This document shows, one piece after another, positions 25,113 to 32,991 of a stretch of DNA of 33,092 bases. Under the pieces are notes generated by a model. It ran no database searches. It saw nothing but the letters and a program-made list of their open reading frames with translations, and was not told the origin of the DNA. Origin of the DNA: Nitrospirota bacterium. GTDB lineage: Bacteria; Nitrospirota_A; Leptospirillia; Leptospirillales; Leptospirillaceae. The stretch is from assembly GCA_021802325.1 (NCBI GenBank), contig JAKAAM010000006.1, forward strand, positions 1 to 33,092, written 5' to 3'. Both the position numbers and the translations under genes were made by a program. The stretch's first letter is position 1. Each line of letters starts with the position of its first letter.

Positions 25113-26681
25113 CTACGACGGACTCCATGCGCGTGAATGCTCCTCCGAACGGGCCATGGCCGCCAGGGTCGATAGATCGCCGGTGAACAAATCCCGGATG
25201 TCAGAAAGTCCCAGTCTGAACATCGCCATGCGATCGATTCCCATCCCCCAGGCGATGACAGGAACTGTGACCCCCAGGGGGCGTGTCACCTCCGGGCGGA
25301 AAAGCCCGGCTCCTCCCAGCTCCATCCAACCCAGGACCGGATGGTGGGCATGCAGTTCGACGGAAGGCTCGGTGAACGGAAAGTAGGCCGGCTTGTAGTG
25401 CACACGGTCCACCCCGGCGATCTCCTTCGCCAGAAGCGCCAGAAGTCCCAGTAGCGTCCTGAAGCTCGCCCCTTCTTCGAGTACGATCCCTTCCGCCTGG
25501 AAGAAGTCCACTGCATGGGTTGCGTCGACCTGGTCGTGGCGGAAACATCGGGCGATGGCAAAGTACTTCCCGGGAATCTCCGGACGTCCCGCCAGAGTCC
25601 GGGCCGAGAGGGCCGTCCCCTGGCTCCGCATGAGAAGGCGCCGGGACTGGGCAGGATCGAAGCTCTGTCTCCACCCCCGGGTCTCGGTCGGCGCCTCCCG
25701 GCCTTCATGAGTCCGCGCGACGGCGTCGAGAGGCCATCCATCAATGTCGGAGGCGCTCCGGGGCTCGGACAGAAGATAGATGTCATGAATGTTCCGGGCG
25801 GGATGGGTCTGGGGGATGAAAAGGGCGTCCATGTTCCAGAACTCCGGCTCGACCAGACTCCCGGTCATTTCTGCGAAACCAAGCCGGACCAGGTGGGACC
25901 GGACTTCGTCGAGGAACTCGCGGTAGGGATGGAGCCGTCCGGTCGCAGGTCGCGGAGGAGGTGTTTCGAGAGAGTAGGGCCTGAAGGAGCGGCCCTCCCA
26001 GCTTCGGTGCATGAGCATCTCGGGAGTCACCGCCCCCAGGGCGCCCTCGGAGGCGGCGATTTCCTCCGCGGTGATGGTGCATCCCGGGGAGAGACGACAG
26101 GACTTCGAGGCCCGCTCGTCGAAACGCAAAAGCCCCTTGCCCTTGCCTCTTTTGCGTTGGTACAGCTCGAGAAGTTCCTGATCCTCGCTGGAAAGCTCTT
26201 CCAGCAAGACAGGAGAGGCCGATCCGGCAATTTCTTCAAGAAGCCTCCGGAGCCGTCTGATCCCTTCGGGAAGATCGCCCGACCGATGGACGAACCCCCC
26301 TTCTCCGATTCGAATCGCTCCGCTCTCCTTGAGGGCGCCGATGGCCTTCGAGGCGATCGATGGGTCAGGAAAGAGCTCCCTCAAATCCTTCATGTCCCTG
26401 GGGCCTCCGGAGAGAGCCTCCATGATGACCTCCTCCGGAAGCCCCCGGACCCGGGACTCCTCCCCTCCCTCGGTGAGGGAGAGAACGGTCTCCAGTCGGT
26501 CGACCCTTTCCTCAAGGATGGATTTTGCCTTGAGCCATTCGACTCCCATCTGGACCTGAGAGGATTCGAGACCGGAAAGCCGTACGATTTCCGGAAGCGA
26601 CAGATAGGCGTCGGGCTCAGGACCAGAGAGGAAGGCACGGAGGATGGCCCTTTCGAGCGGATGAAGGGCGGCGGAAGACAT
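25113..26681 (-). CDS. pheS: Phenylalanyl-tRNA synthetase alpha subunit, archaeal type
   Basis: The 522-residue protein is about 200 residues longer than usual bacterial PheS. Residues 1-200 hold small winged-helix-like units (LSLPEIVRLSGLESSQVQMG and similar) in place of the bacterial coiled-coil arm, as in archaeal and eukaryotic enzymes. The class II core has motif 2 CFRHDQVDATHAVDFFQAEG, a WMELGGAGLFRPEV segment and the motif 3 region AWGMGIDRMAMFRLGL. The ATG at 26681 lies one base after the stop of the ABC ATPase gene (TGA-C-ATG). A longer frame to 26780 is only overlap with that gene. Confidence 0.9.
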   Translation of the reverse strand: MSSAALHPLERAILRAFLSGPEPDAYLSLPEIVRLSGLESSQVQMGVEWLKAKSILEERVDRLETVLSLTEGGEESRVRGLPEEVIMEALSGGPRDMKDLRELFPDPSIASKAIGALKESGAIRIGEGGFVHRSGDLPEGIRRLRRLLEEIAGSASPVLLEELSSEDQELLELYQRKRGKGKGLLRFDERASKSCRLSPGCTITAEEIAASEGALGAVTPEMLMHRSWEGRSFRPYSLETPPPRPATGRLHPYREFLDEVRSHLVRLGFAEMTGSLVEPEFWNMDALFIPQTHPARNIHDIYLLSEPRSASDIDGWPLDAVARTHEGREAPTETRGWRQSFDPAQSRRLLMRSQGTALSARTLAGRPEIPGKYFAIARCFRHDQVDATHAVDFFQAEGIVLEEGASFRTLLGLLALLAKEIAGVDRVHYKPAYFPFTEPSVELHAHHPVLGWMELGGAGLFRPEVTRPLGVTVPVIAWGMGIDRMAMFRLGLSDIRDLFTGDLSTLAAMARSEEHSRAWSPS

Positions 26682-26682
26682 G

Positions 26683-27690
26683 TCAGACGATTCCTTGGAT
26701 GGAGGGTGAAGAGGAAGACGGCGTCCATAAAACCTGCCTTGCAGCGAGATGGCAAACGACGTCGCGTCCGCCCCCGTCATTCACGAAATGTTCCGGAGCG
26801 ACCTCACGACAAACCGGAAGAGCGTCCGGACATCGGGAAAGGAAGGGGCAGAGTCCGGAGGATACCGATTCCCCGTTGCGGGGCTCGACTGGAACCGCCT
26901 GATCCCGACCGACCAGAAGCCGGGTGTAGGGATGGGCCGGATTCGTCAAAACCTCCGGGGTGGGCCCGGATTCGACCGCACGCCCCCGGTAGAGGACCAC
27001 GACCCGGTCGGAGAGATAGCGGACGACGGACAGATCGTGGGAGATGAAGAGAATGCTCATCCGCTCGGTCTCGTTCAGCGAGGCGAAGAGATTGATGATC
27101 TGTGCCCCGATGGAGAGGTCCAGAGAGGCAATCGGCTCGTCGGCCACCAGAAGATCAGGGGAGCAGGCGATCGCCCGGGCGATTCCGACGCGCTGGCGCC
27201 CTCCCCCGGAGAATTCCCGGGGATACCGGTCCAGATCGTGGGAAGACAGCCCAACCCGCTCGAAGAGCCGGGCCACCCTTTCTCTCCTTTCGGCCGGGGA
27301 GTGGGCCAGATCGTGAATGAGGAGAGGCTCCCCCACGATTTCTCCCACCCGCATTCGCGGATTGAGCGAGGCGTAGGGATCCTGGAAAACCATCTGGAAC
27401 CGGCGCCGCTGTTGTCTGAGCTGCCGTCCTTTCAGGGCTGTCAGGTCGAATCCGTCGAAGAACACCTGTCCCCGGGTCGGATCGAGGAGTCGCATGACCA
27501 TGCGACCGATGGTCGTCTTTCCCGAGCCCGACTCGCCGACCAGTCCCAGGATCTCACCCCGTCGAATGGCGAAGGAGACATCGGAGACGGCTGTCAGGAA
27601 CTTCCGGGGTCCGAATAAACCTCGTCCGGGAAGGTCGAACTCCCGGACGAGGCCCCGGGCCTCGAGAAGGGAAGAAGGTTCAGGCAACAT
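26683..27690 (-). CDS. Oligopeptide/dipeptide ABC transporter ATPase, DppF/OppF type
   Basis: The 335-residue protein has the Walker A GESGSGKTT, the signature FSGGGRQRVGIARA, Walker B LLVADEPIASLD and the switch His in FISHDLS. The C-terminal oligopeptide/dipeptide extension contains NPAHPYTRLL and a Cys-rich CPFLSRCPDALPVC stretch; similar cysteines in this family can bind an iron-sulfur cluster. The ATG at 27690 overlaps the upstream ATPase gene by 11 bp; the frame runs further upstream without homology. No permease or binding-protein genes are next to it, so the transported substrate is unknown. Confidence 0.88.
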   Translation of the reverse strand: MLPEPSSLLEARGLVREFDLPGRGLFGPRKFLTAVSDVSFAIRRGEILGLVGESGSGKTTIGRMVMRLLDPTRGQVFFDGFDLTALKGRQLRQQRRRFQMVFQDPYASLNPRMRVGEIVGEPLLIHDLAHSPAERRERVARLFERVGLSSHDLDRYPREFSGGGRQRVGIARAIACSPDLLVADEPIASLDLSIGAQIINLFASLNETERMSILFISHDLSVVRYLSDRVVVLYRGRAVESGPTPEVLTNPAHPYTRLLVGRDQAVPVEPRNGESVSSGLCPFLSRCPDALPVCREVAPEHFVNDGGGRDVVCHLAARQVLWTPSSSSPSIQGIV

Positions 27691-28699
27691 GCAGCGGTGC
27701 TCCCAGAGGAGTCGTGTCGGGATAAAAGCAAAGGGCGCCGGCCTCCCCTTCTGATTGCCAGGGAGGGGACTCCGTCCGGCAGCGCTCGTCCGCCCGGCTG
27801 CATCGGGGTGCAAAAGCACACCCTGTTGGAAGACTCCACAAGGGAGGCACCTGCCCGGGAATGGCCGGCAGAGGCGCATCCTTTCTGGTCCGTCCCGTTC
27901 CTTCGGGGCGAGAGGCCAGAAGGGCCCGGCTGTAAGGGTGAAGCGGGCCGGTCTCGAAAAAGGCCCGGGAGGGGGAGGACTCGACGATCCTGCCGGCATA
28001 CATCACCAGGATACGGTCCGAAATACGCCGCACGTGGGAGAGGTCGTGGGAGATGAAGAGAAGCCCCTTCGTCCGGCTCTCCCTGATCGAGGAGAGCAGG
28101 GTCAGAATCTGGAGTGCGACGGTGGGGTCGAGGGCGGTGGTCGGCTCATCGGCGATCACCAGATGGGGGTCGAGCGCGATGGCCATGGCGATCATCACCC
28201 GCTGCCGCATTCCTCCCGACAGCTGATGGGGGTAAGAGCGCAAGACCCGCTCGGGGTCCGGAAGGCCCGCAGACCGGAGACGGTCGGACACGCACTCTCG
28301 TATCCGGTCGTCGGAGAGGTCGGTATGGCTCTTGAAAAGCTCGCGCATTTGTGTCCCGATAGTCAGGACAGGATTGAGCGCGCTCTGAGGCTCCTGAAAG
28401 ATCATGGAAATGCGTTGGCCGCGTATCTTCCGGAGAGCGGAATCCTCCTGCGCGAGCAGGTCCAGCCCCTCAAAGAAAATCCCCCCGGAAAGAACCTTCG
28501 CTCCGGGAGGGAAGAGTCCGAGGAGAGAAAGTCCCGTCAGGCTCTTGCCCGATCCCGACTCCCCCACGAGCCCCACGGCCTCGCCTTTTCCGATGGTAAA
28601 GGAAACGTCCGAGACCGGGCGGATTTCACCCTCCCGCGTCCGGAGGGAGACCGACAGGTGACGCACCTCGAGGAGTGACAAATCTTCTCCCTGGACCAT
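27680..28699 (-). CDS. Oligopeptide/dipeptide ABC transporter ATPase, DppD/OppD type
   Basis: The 339-residue protein has Walker A GESGSGKS, the signature LSGGMRQRVMIAMA, Walker B LVIADEPTTALD and FISHDLS. The GPLHPYSRALL segment and the cysteine cluster CAFAPRCSRADERC match the OppD/DppD C-terminus. The ATG at 28699 shares a base with the queD stop (TGATG). With the following DppF-type gene it forms the usual ATPase pair, but the membrane and binding components must be encoded elsewhere. It is placed unusually between queD and pheS. Confidence 0.88.
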   Translation of the reverse strand: MVQGEDLSLLEVRHLSVSLRTREGEIRPVSDVSFTIGKGEAVGLVGESGSGKSLTGLSLLGLFPPGAKVLSGGIFFEGLDLLAQEDSALRKIRGQRISMIFQEPQSALNPVLTIGTQMRELFKSHTDLSDDRIRECVSDRLRSAGLPDPERVLRSYPHQLSGGMRQRVMIAMAIALDPHLVIADEPTTALDPTVALQILTLLSSIRESRTKGLLFISHDLSHVRRISDRILVMYAGRIVESSPSRAFFETGPLHPYSRALLASRPEGTGRTRKDAPLPAIPGQVPPLWSLPTGCAFAPRCSRADERCRTESPPWQSEGEAGALCFYPDTTPLGAPLHVA

Positions 28700-29082
28700 C
28701 AGGGCTCCTCATACGTGGCCCGGTACCCTTCCATCTCCCAGACCGAGACCTGGCGGAGAGTCAGTCCTTCCGTCTGTCCCTGAGCGAGGGCGGCTGAAAG
28801 CCCCCGATGAAAGAAAAGGGCGATGTTTTCGGCCGTCGTGCTCTTGTCTGAAAAAAAGGGATGCTCGTTGAGATGGGTGTGATCGACCTCACGGAGAAGC
28901 GGATCCAGCCATCGTTCGATTTCGTGGAAATCCACCGCCATCCCGAGCCCATTCAGTCGCGTGGTCCCGAAGACCGCCTCGATCATCCAGTTGTGGCCGT
29001 GAAGGCGGGCGCAAAGCCCCGGATAGCCTTCAATCCGGTGGGAAGCGGCGAACGTCCTTTTGACCGATACGGAAAAACCCAT
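28699..29082 (-). CDS. queD: 6-carboxy-tetrahydropterin synthase QueD (PTPS family)
   Basis: The 127-residue protein has the zinc ligands H15, H28 and H30, the last two in LHGHNW, and the catalytic Cys24 in PGLCARLHGH. D67/H68 (DHTHLN) and E116 (WEME) complete the family active site. QueD makes 6-carboxytetrahydropterin from dihydroneopterin triphosphate for queuosine in tRNA. The Cys four residues before HGH fits QueD better than folate-type PTPS variants. I chose the ATG at 29082 because AAAGG lies about 8 nt upstream; an ATG at 29121 lacks a site and adds 13 atypical residues. An extended -10 promoter lies upstream. Confidence 0.88.
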   Translation of the reverse strand: MGFSVSVKRTFAASHRIEGYPGLCARLHGHNWMIEAVFGTTRLNGLGMAVDFHEIERWLDPLLREVDHTHLNEHPFFSDKSTTAENIALFFHRGLSAALAQGQTEGLTLRQVSVWEMEGYRATYEEP

Positions 29083-29127
29083 GAAAAAACCTTTCCTGAC
29101 AAATTCGATTCCGGAGGACATGAAAGA

Positions 29128-29149
29128 GGATCCGTCAAAAACCGGATCC
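29128..29149 (-). repeat. Hairpin in the queD leader
   Basis: GGATCCG (29128-29134) and CGGATCC (29143-29149) form a perfect 7-bp stem with an 8-nt loop, directly at the predicted transcript start. No T-run follows on the minus strand. It may stabilise the mRNA or regulate it; no preQ1 riboswitch consensus is seen. Confidence 0.45.
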
Positions 29150-29153
29150 GGCC

Positions 29154-29162
29154 ATTATAGCA
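29154..29162 (-). promoter_or_regulatory. Extended -10 promoter for the queD-pheT-giant gene block
   Basis: On the minus strand the sequence reads TGCTATAAT: a perfect TATAAT (29154-29159) with the TGn extension. No good -35 is present; a small AAGAC/GTCTT inverted repeat (29166-29178) lies just upstream. The start would be near 29147. Confidence 0.6.
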
Positions 29163-29204
29163 GATAAGACGGTGTCTTGCGGAAGGATGCGCGTCTCGAC
29201 TTAA

Positions 29205-30029
29205 TCATGGGAGGGATCCATCCCCTGCAAAAATCCGGCGGAGGCGTTCCGGCTCTAGGGTCGCCCTTCCCGATCCTCCAATTCCCTCGAGGAGAGTCTG
29301 GTAAAGGGCCAGGGCCCTGGAGATGTGAGTCTCCAGGGGAGATTCGCCGGAGATAAATGCCAGAGCCGTCACCAGACTCGACAGGGTGCATCCCCCGCCG
29401 TGAACACCCGAGAGCGGTTTCACCGGGTGGTGATAGAACTTTTCTTCAAGGGGGGTCCAAAACAGATCCACCTTCGTTCCTTCCCCCTCAAAATGGCCCC
29501 CCTTGAGAAGAATCGCGGGGGCTCCATATTGTTCATGAATCCGGCGCGCCATGAGGGAGAGATCGTCGGGATAGCGCTCCAGCGACCAACCGGCCAGCTC
29601 CTGTGCCTCCGGAAGGTTGGGAGTGACCAGCGAAACCCTGGGGAAAAGGATGCGGGCCATCATCCGGTATTCCTCGGGGAGAAAGGTCCCTCCCCCCATG
29701 CCGAACCGGTAGACCGGGTCCAGGACAACCGGGGTATCGGACGGAAGGGAGCCCAGGAACCCCTCGATCACCCCGCAGAGCGAAAATGGCAGCAGACCGA
29801 TCTTGAGCGCCCCCGGAAGGGATTCTTCGGCCAGAGTTTCGACCATGGCCGAAAAAAGTTTCTCTGCGACCGCCTCCACCCCGCGGACGCCATTCAGGTT
29901 CTGAACGGTCAGGCAGGTCGGGACGCCTCTCCCCCGTAAGCCCAGGCTCTGGTAGACCCGGAGGTCCTGATAGAGACCGGCCCCGCCGGAAGGGTCGATC
30001 CCCGCGAACGACCAGGGAGACGGACTCAT
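29205..30029 (-). CDS. thiD: Hydroxymethylpyrimidine/phosphomethylpyrimidine kinase ThiD
   Basis: The 274-residue ribokinase-fold enzyme phosphorylates HMP and HMP phosphate for thiamine synthesis. Signatures are AGIDPSGGAGLYQDLR near the start, LDPVYRFGMGGG, TPNLPEAQELAG and the C-terminal anion-hole loop VHGGGCTLSS. The ATG at 30029 overlaps the LytM gene stop (ATGA). It is the last gene of the thiG block; about 120 bp with a promoter separates it from queD. Confidence 0.92.
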   Translation of the reverse strand: MSPSPWSFAGIDPSGGAGLYQDLRVYQSLGLRGRGVPTCLTVQNLNGVRGVEAVAEKLFSAMVETLAEESLPGALKIGLLPFSLCGVIEGFLGSLPSDTPVVLDPVYRFGMGGGTFLPEEYRMMARILFPRVSLVTPNLPEAQELAGWSLERYPDDLSLMARRIHEQYGAPAILLKGGHFEGEGTKVDLFWTPLEEKFYHHPVKPLSGVHGGGCTLSSLVTALAFISGESPLETHISRALALYQTLLEGIGGSGRATLEPERLRRIFAGDGSLP

Positions 30030-30940
30030 CTATTTTCCGTGCCAAGCGAAACGGCCCGGGCGAGGAGTTTTGTCAGAAGCATCGGATTGACGTGAGCGCC
30101 GTGAAGAACCGCCCCGTAATGAAGGACCGGGCCTGTTACCCGGCCCGTATGGCCGACATGGCCGATGACCTCTCCACGGTGGATGATCTGTCCCGGTCGA
30201 ACCTGTATGTCTGCCATGTGCAGGTATTCGGTCAGAAGTCCCCCTCCATGATCGAGAATGACCATGTTCCCGTCATAGTAAAAGGAGCCGGCAAGGCGCA
30301 CGATGCCGTTGTTGGCCGCTCGGACCGGCGTGCCCTGGGGAACGTCGATGTCCTCCCCCGAATGGCGGGCCATCGGATGTCCGTTCAGGTACCGGTAGGC
30401 CCCGAAGTCGTGGGTCACCTTTCCGGCAAGAGGAAGGATGAAGGAACGATGGAACCTGAGGGGCGTGTCAGGAGAGGCCAGTGCCGCATGAATGATTTTA
30501 CGCTCGCGACTGAGGCGCCTCAAAAGAGATTCCGGCGGAGTCACGAAGGAGCGGGCCACATGGAGCCGCGAAACCTGGAAGGATCGGGGCATCACCTGAA
30601 GAATAAAACGGGTCTTCCGGCCATCCTGGAGATAAATGTCCACCGGAAGAGAGCCGGGGGAACGCGCGAAGTCGACCCCCACCAGAGCGGCCAGCGCATG
30701 ATCTCTCCCTTGCGACTCCTTGTCCCTCCAAGGACTAAGAGCGATCCGGTGGTCCTCGATCGCCAGATATTGCGCATGGGATTTCTCCGGGAGCAAGAGG
30801 AGAAGCAACCCTCCCTGTGGAAGACTCAGAGCCTGATCGTGGCCCCCATTTCCCGTTTCCGCCCCCTGTGCAGAGGGATAAAATACGGTCAGGAGAAGAA
30901 AAAGGAAGAACGTCGTAAGACCCGGACCGCGCCTACCCAC
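30026..30940 (-). CDS. Exported LytM/M23-domain protein with an altered HxH motif
   Basis: A signal peptide (GLTTFFLFLLLTVFYPSAQG) leads to a region of about 140 residues without a recognised domain, then a C-terminal M23 domain. The first zinc motif HSGEDID is intact, as is the His in TEYLHM. The final motif reads GPVLHYG instead of the usual GPHLHF, so the first His of HxH is Val. Loss of this catalytic base is typical of LytM proteins that activate amidases (EnvC/NlpD type) rather than cut peptidoglycan. I chose the GTG at 30940 because it starts a normal signal peptide and overlaps the upstream gene stop by 8 bp; the frame upstream is overlap. It sits oddly among thiamine genes. Confidence 0.82.
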   Translation of the reverse strand: MGRRGPGLTTFFLFLLLTVFYPSAQGAETGNGGHDQALSLPQGGLLLLLLPEKSHAQYLAIEDHRIALSPWRDKESQGRDHALAALVGVDFARSPGSLPVDIYLQDGRKTRFILQVMPRSFQVSRLHVARSFVTPPESLLRRLSRERKIIHAALASPDTPLRFHRSFILPLAGKVTHDFGAYRYLNGHPMARHSGEDIDVPQGTPVRAANNGIVRLAGSFYYDGNMVILDHGGGLLTEYLHMADIQVRPGQIIHRGEVIGHVGHTGRVTGPVLHYGAVLHGAHVNPMLLTKLLARAVSLGTENR

Positions 30941-31571
30941 GGGTCCAGGCCCGTCTGAGACTGAAGGCGGCAGCCACCGGATCCGGCGTATAGGAGAGGG
31001 CACCCATGACCGCCATGCCGAAGGCCCCTGCCTCGCGCACGCGGGGAGCCTCCCCTTCTCCGATACCCCCGATCGCCCAGACCGGGACCGGAACCTCCCG
31101 GACGATCTCCCGAAGGAGGGTCAGACCAAGTGGCGGGCCGAAGGGCCGCTTTGACGGTGTGTCGAAGACCGGTCCCGCAATCAGGTAGTCGGCCCCCTCG
31201 GTCACAGCCTCAATGGCCGTGGTGAGAGAATGCACCGAAACCCCGACCAGAAGGGGGCGGGCCATGTACTCCCGCATCCTCGGGATCGGCGGATGGAGGG
31301 AGGGAAGGTGCAAACCCGCGGCACGACCCGCCAGGGCATAATCCAGTCTCCGGTTGACGAGAAAGGGAAGTCCAGCCGGAATATTGTCGCGAAAAAGGCG
31401 GATAAGTTCAGAAAACTCCCATCCGGAAGCCAATTTTCTCCGCAACTGGACCGAGGTGATCCCTCCCCGTATCCCCTCGACAACCCGAAGCAAGAGGTCC
31501 TTCAGCGGAAATTCATCCGGCGTCACGTACAGGAGCGGGCCAAGAATTTCGGCCGGACGGGAAGCGTCCAT
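30933..31571 (-). CDS. ThiE/TenI-family thiamine protein (TenI-like)
   Basis: The 212-residue TIM barrel has the family's QLRRK (residues 42-46), the VSVHS loop with H114, AGPVFDTPSK and the AIGGI phosphate loop. It begins right after thiG (TGATG overlap). Two Asp residues that bind magnesium in ThiE, in the N-D and GQ-x-D motifs, are replaced: it reads VNRRLD and GLHLPSLHPP. These changes and the match GVSVHS point to TenI, the thiazole tautomerase, rather than thiamine phosphate synthase. Routine annotation would probably call it thiE. Which reaction it performs cannot be settled from sequence. Confidence 0.75.
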   Translation of the reverse strand: MDASRPAEILGPLLYVTPDEFPLKDLLLRVVEGIRGGITSVQLRRKLASGWEFSELIRLFRDNIPAGLPFLVNRRLDYALAGRAAGLHLPSLHPPIPRMREYMARPLLVGVSVHSLTTAIEAVTEGADYLIAGPVFDTPSKRPFGPPLGLTLLREIVREVPVPVWAIGGIGEGEAPRVREAGAFGMAVMGALSYTPDPVAAAFSLRRAWTRG

Positions 31572-32389
31572 CAGGAGCCCAGCATTCCCGAAAGAGGACT
31601 TGACGCACTGGCATATAGCCTCCGGGGCATCCGGCCGGCCCGGAAGGAGTCGCGGCCTGCCTGGATGGCGTTTTTCATGGCCCGGGCCATCAGGACCGGA
31701 TCCCGGGCTTCGGCCACAGCCGTGTTCATGAGGACCCCCTCCACGCCCATCTCCATGGCGATTGCGGCATCGGAGGCACAGCCCACGCCGGCGTCCACAA
31801 TGACGGGGAGATCAACCGTCTCCTGGATGATCCGGAGATTGTAGGGATTTCGGATTCCAAGCCCTGAACCGATGGGGGCGGCCAGGGGCATCACGGCAGC
31901 ACAGCCCACGTCGGCCAGCTTTTTCGCAATGATCGGATCGTCATTCGTGTAGGGAAAGACGATCGACCCCTCCCGCACCAGAATGCGGGCCGCCTCCACC
32001 AGACCGACGACGTCCGGGAACAGAGTCTTCTGGTCGCCGATCACCTCGAGCTTGACCAGGGGCGAAATACCGGCCTCCCGGGCCAGACGCGCATACCGGA
32101 GAGCCTCCTCCACCGTGTAGCATCCGGCGGTGTTCGGGAGAATATGAAATTCCGACGGGGGAAGAAAGTCGAGAAGATTCGGTTCGTCCTTTCTGAGGAT
32201 GTTGACCCGGCGGACTGCCACAGTCACGACATCGGCCCCCGACTCGAGGATGACCTTCCGAGTCTCCTCGAAGGAGCGGTATTTGCCGGTTCCGATCCAG
32301 AGACGGGAACGGAAAGTGGTTCCGGCGATGGTCAATGGATCGTCGTCGACGATCCGTCCTTCTTTTTCTGAGACGATGCCTGTGGTCAT
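31571..32389 (-). CDS. thiG: Thiazole synthase ThiG
   Basis: The 272-residue TIM barrel builds the thiazole phosphate ring from deoxyxylulose phosphate, dehydroglycine and ThiS thiocarboxylate. Family signatures are [13 protein letters not shown], the AVRRVN block, [13 protein letters not shown], the Schiff-base lysine in VKLEVIGD and [24 protein letters not shown] lies 4 nt before the ATG at 32389. It heads the block thiG, TenI-like, LytM, thiD. No thiS or thiO is present in the window, although ThiG needs ThiS. Confidence 0.95.
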   Translation of the reverse strand: MTTGIVSEKEGRIVDDDPLTIAGTTFRSRLWIGTGKYRSFEETRKVILESGADVVTVAVRRVNILRKDEPNLLDFLPPSEFHILPNTAGCYTVEEALRYARLAREAGISPLVKLEVIGDQKTLFPDVVGLVEAARILVREGSIVFPYTNDDPIIAKKLADVGCAAVMPLAAPIGSGLGIRNPYNLRIIQETVDLPVIVDAGVGCASDAAIAMEMGVEGVLMNTAVAEARDPVLMARAMKNAIQAGRDSFRAGRMPRRLYASASSPLSGMLGS

Positions 32390-32430
32390 GGATCCCCCTT
32401 TGCAAATTTGGAGTGTCAGCTTGTCTTATT

Positions 32431-32460
32431 ATTTTAGACGGACGGACCGGGGAGGGGCAA
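32431..32460 (-). promoter_or_regulatory. Possible thiG promoter
   Basis: On the minus strand, TTGCCC (32455-32460), an 18-nt spacer and TAAAAT (32431-32436) precede thiG by about 40 nt. The short leader shows no TPP riboswitch consensus. Confidence 0.4.
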
Positions 32461-32491
32461 CCGCAAGATTCAGAAATGGCAGATCGGACAT

Positions 32492-32851
32492 CTATCCGGC
32501 GTTCGTGCGGGAAGTGGAGGAAGCGGACCGACTGTCCTGGATTATTTTGTTCATTCGTGAGAGATCCTTCCTCATCCTCAGGAAATCGGTCGTTCCCTTT
32601 GCGATTACCAGAAAAGAAATACAGAAGGCGGCGATGCCGACCCCCACATAGAAGTCGCTCGGATTCCGGCTGAAGAAACGGAACATGGCCAGCCCCACCA
32701 CAATGAGGTTGAGGCCAGTCGTCACGTGAAGAAGAAAGTTTCGCTCGATGGCCAGGACAAACTGGTCGAAAGCGATCTGATCGGAAAAGCTCAAGGGACC
32801 GGTGATGAAAAATCGTGGAGGATGATGGGAAAGCTTCGGGTCGTTTTTCAT
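32492..32851 (-). CDS. Small membrane protein of the DUF202 type
   Basis: The 119-residue protein has an ER-x-FLLHVTTGLNLIVVGLAMFRFF stretch that matches the DUF202 pattern (LA-x-ERT-x-LAW-x-RTGLALI), then a second helix YVGVGIAAFCISFLVIAKG and a basic cytoplasmic tail. Two membrane helices are clear. The function of this family is not known. I chose the ATG at 32851; AGGA lies about 9 nt before it. It precedes thiG on the same strand with a 102-nt gap, and its start lies about 50 bp from the IS hairpin. Confidence 0.68.
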   Translation of the reverse strand: MKNDPKLSHHPPRFFITGPLSFSDQIAFDQFVLAIERNFLLHVTTGLNLIVVGLAMFRFFSRNPSDFYVGVGIAAFCISFLVIAKGTTDFLRMRKDLSRMNKIIQDSRSASSTSRTNAG

Positions 32852-32899
32852 GATCGGCCATCCTCTCCTTTTCTGCCAACATCTCAGGCGTTCATCCTT

Positions 32900-32945
32900 A
32901 GCGCGCACTGGAGACCCCGGACTTCAGGCCGGGGAGGAATGCGCT
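32900..32945 (+). repeat. Nested hairpin upstream of right tnpB (likely IS left-end palindrome)
   Basis: The outer arms are AGCGC (32900-32904) and GCGCT (32941-32945). The inner arms are CCCCGG (32915-32920) and CCGGGG (32929-32934), with loop ACTTCAGG. Loop and inner core match the hairpin at 97-138 (16 identical bases), in the same orientation relative to the tnpB gene. Confidence 0.6.
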
Positions 32946-32991
32946 CCTCCTTTCGTTTGTATTACTCAAACAATTGAGGCATCATTTACAC

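Noticed and set aside
25515..27047. 510-codon open frame antisense to pheS and the DppF-type gene
   Set aside because: It crosses two solid genes, has a low-complexity Gly/Arg/Pro composition and no family match.
27755..28678. 307-codon open frame antisense to the DppD-type gene
   Set aside because: Shadow of a well-supported ABC ATPase gene with no recognisable motif.
29080..29121. Upstream ATG at 29121 as the queD start
   Set aside because: No ribosome binding site precedes it and it adds 13 residues not typical of the family, whereas the ATG at 29082 has a good site.
29083..29204. preQ1 riboswitch before queD
   Set aside because: A hairpin is present, but the conserved preQ1 aptamer loop and A-rich tail are not.
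32390..32491. TPP riboswitch before thiG
   Set aside because: The gap is only about 100 nt and shows no CTGAGA or other conserved core.
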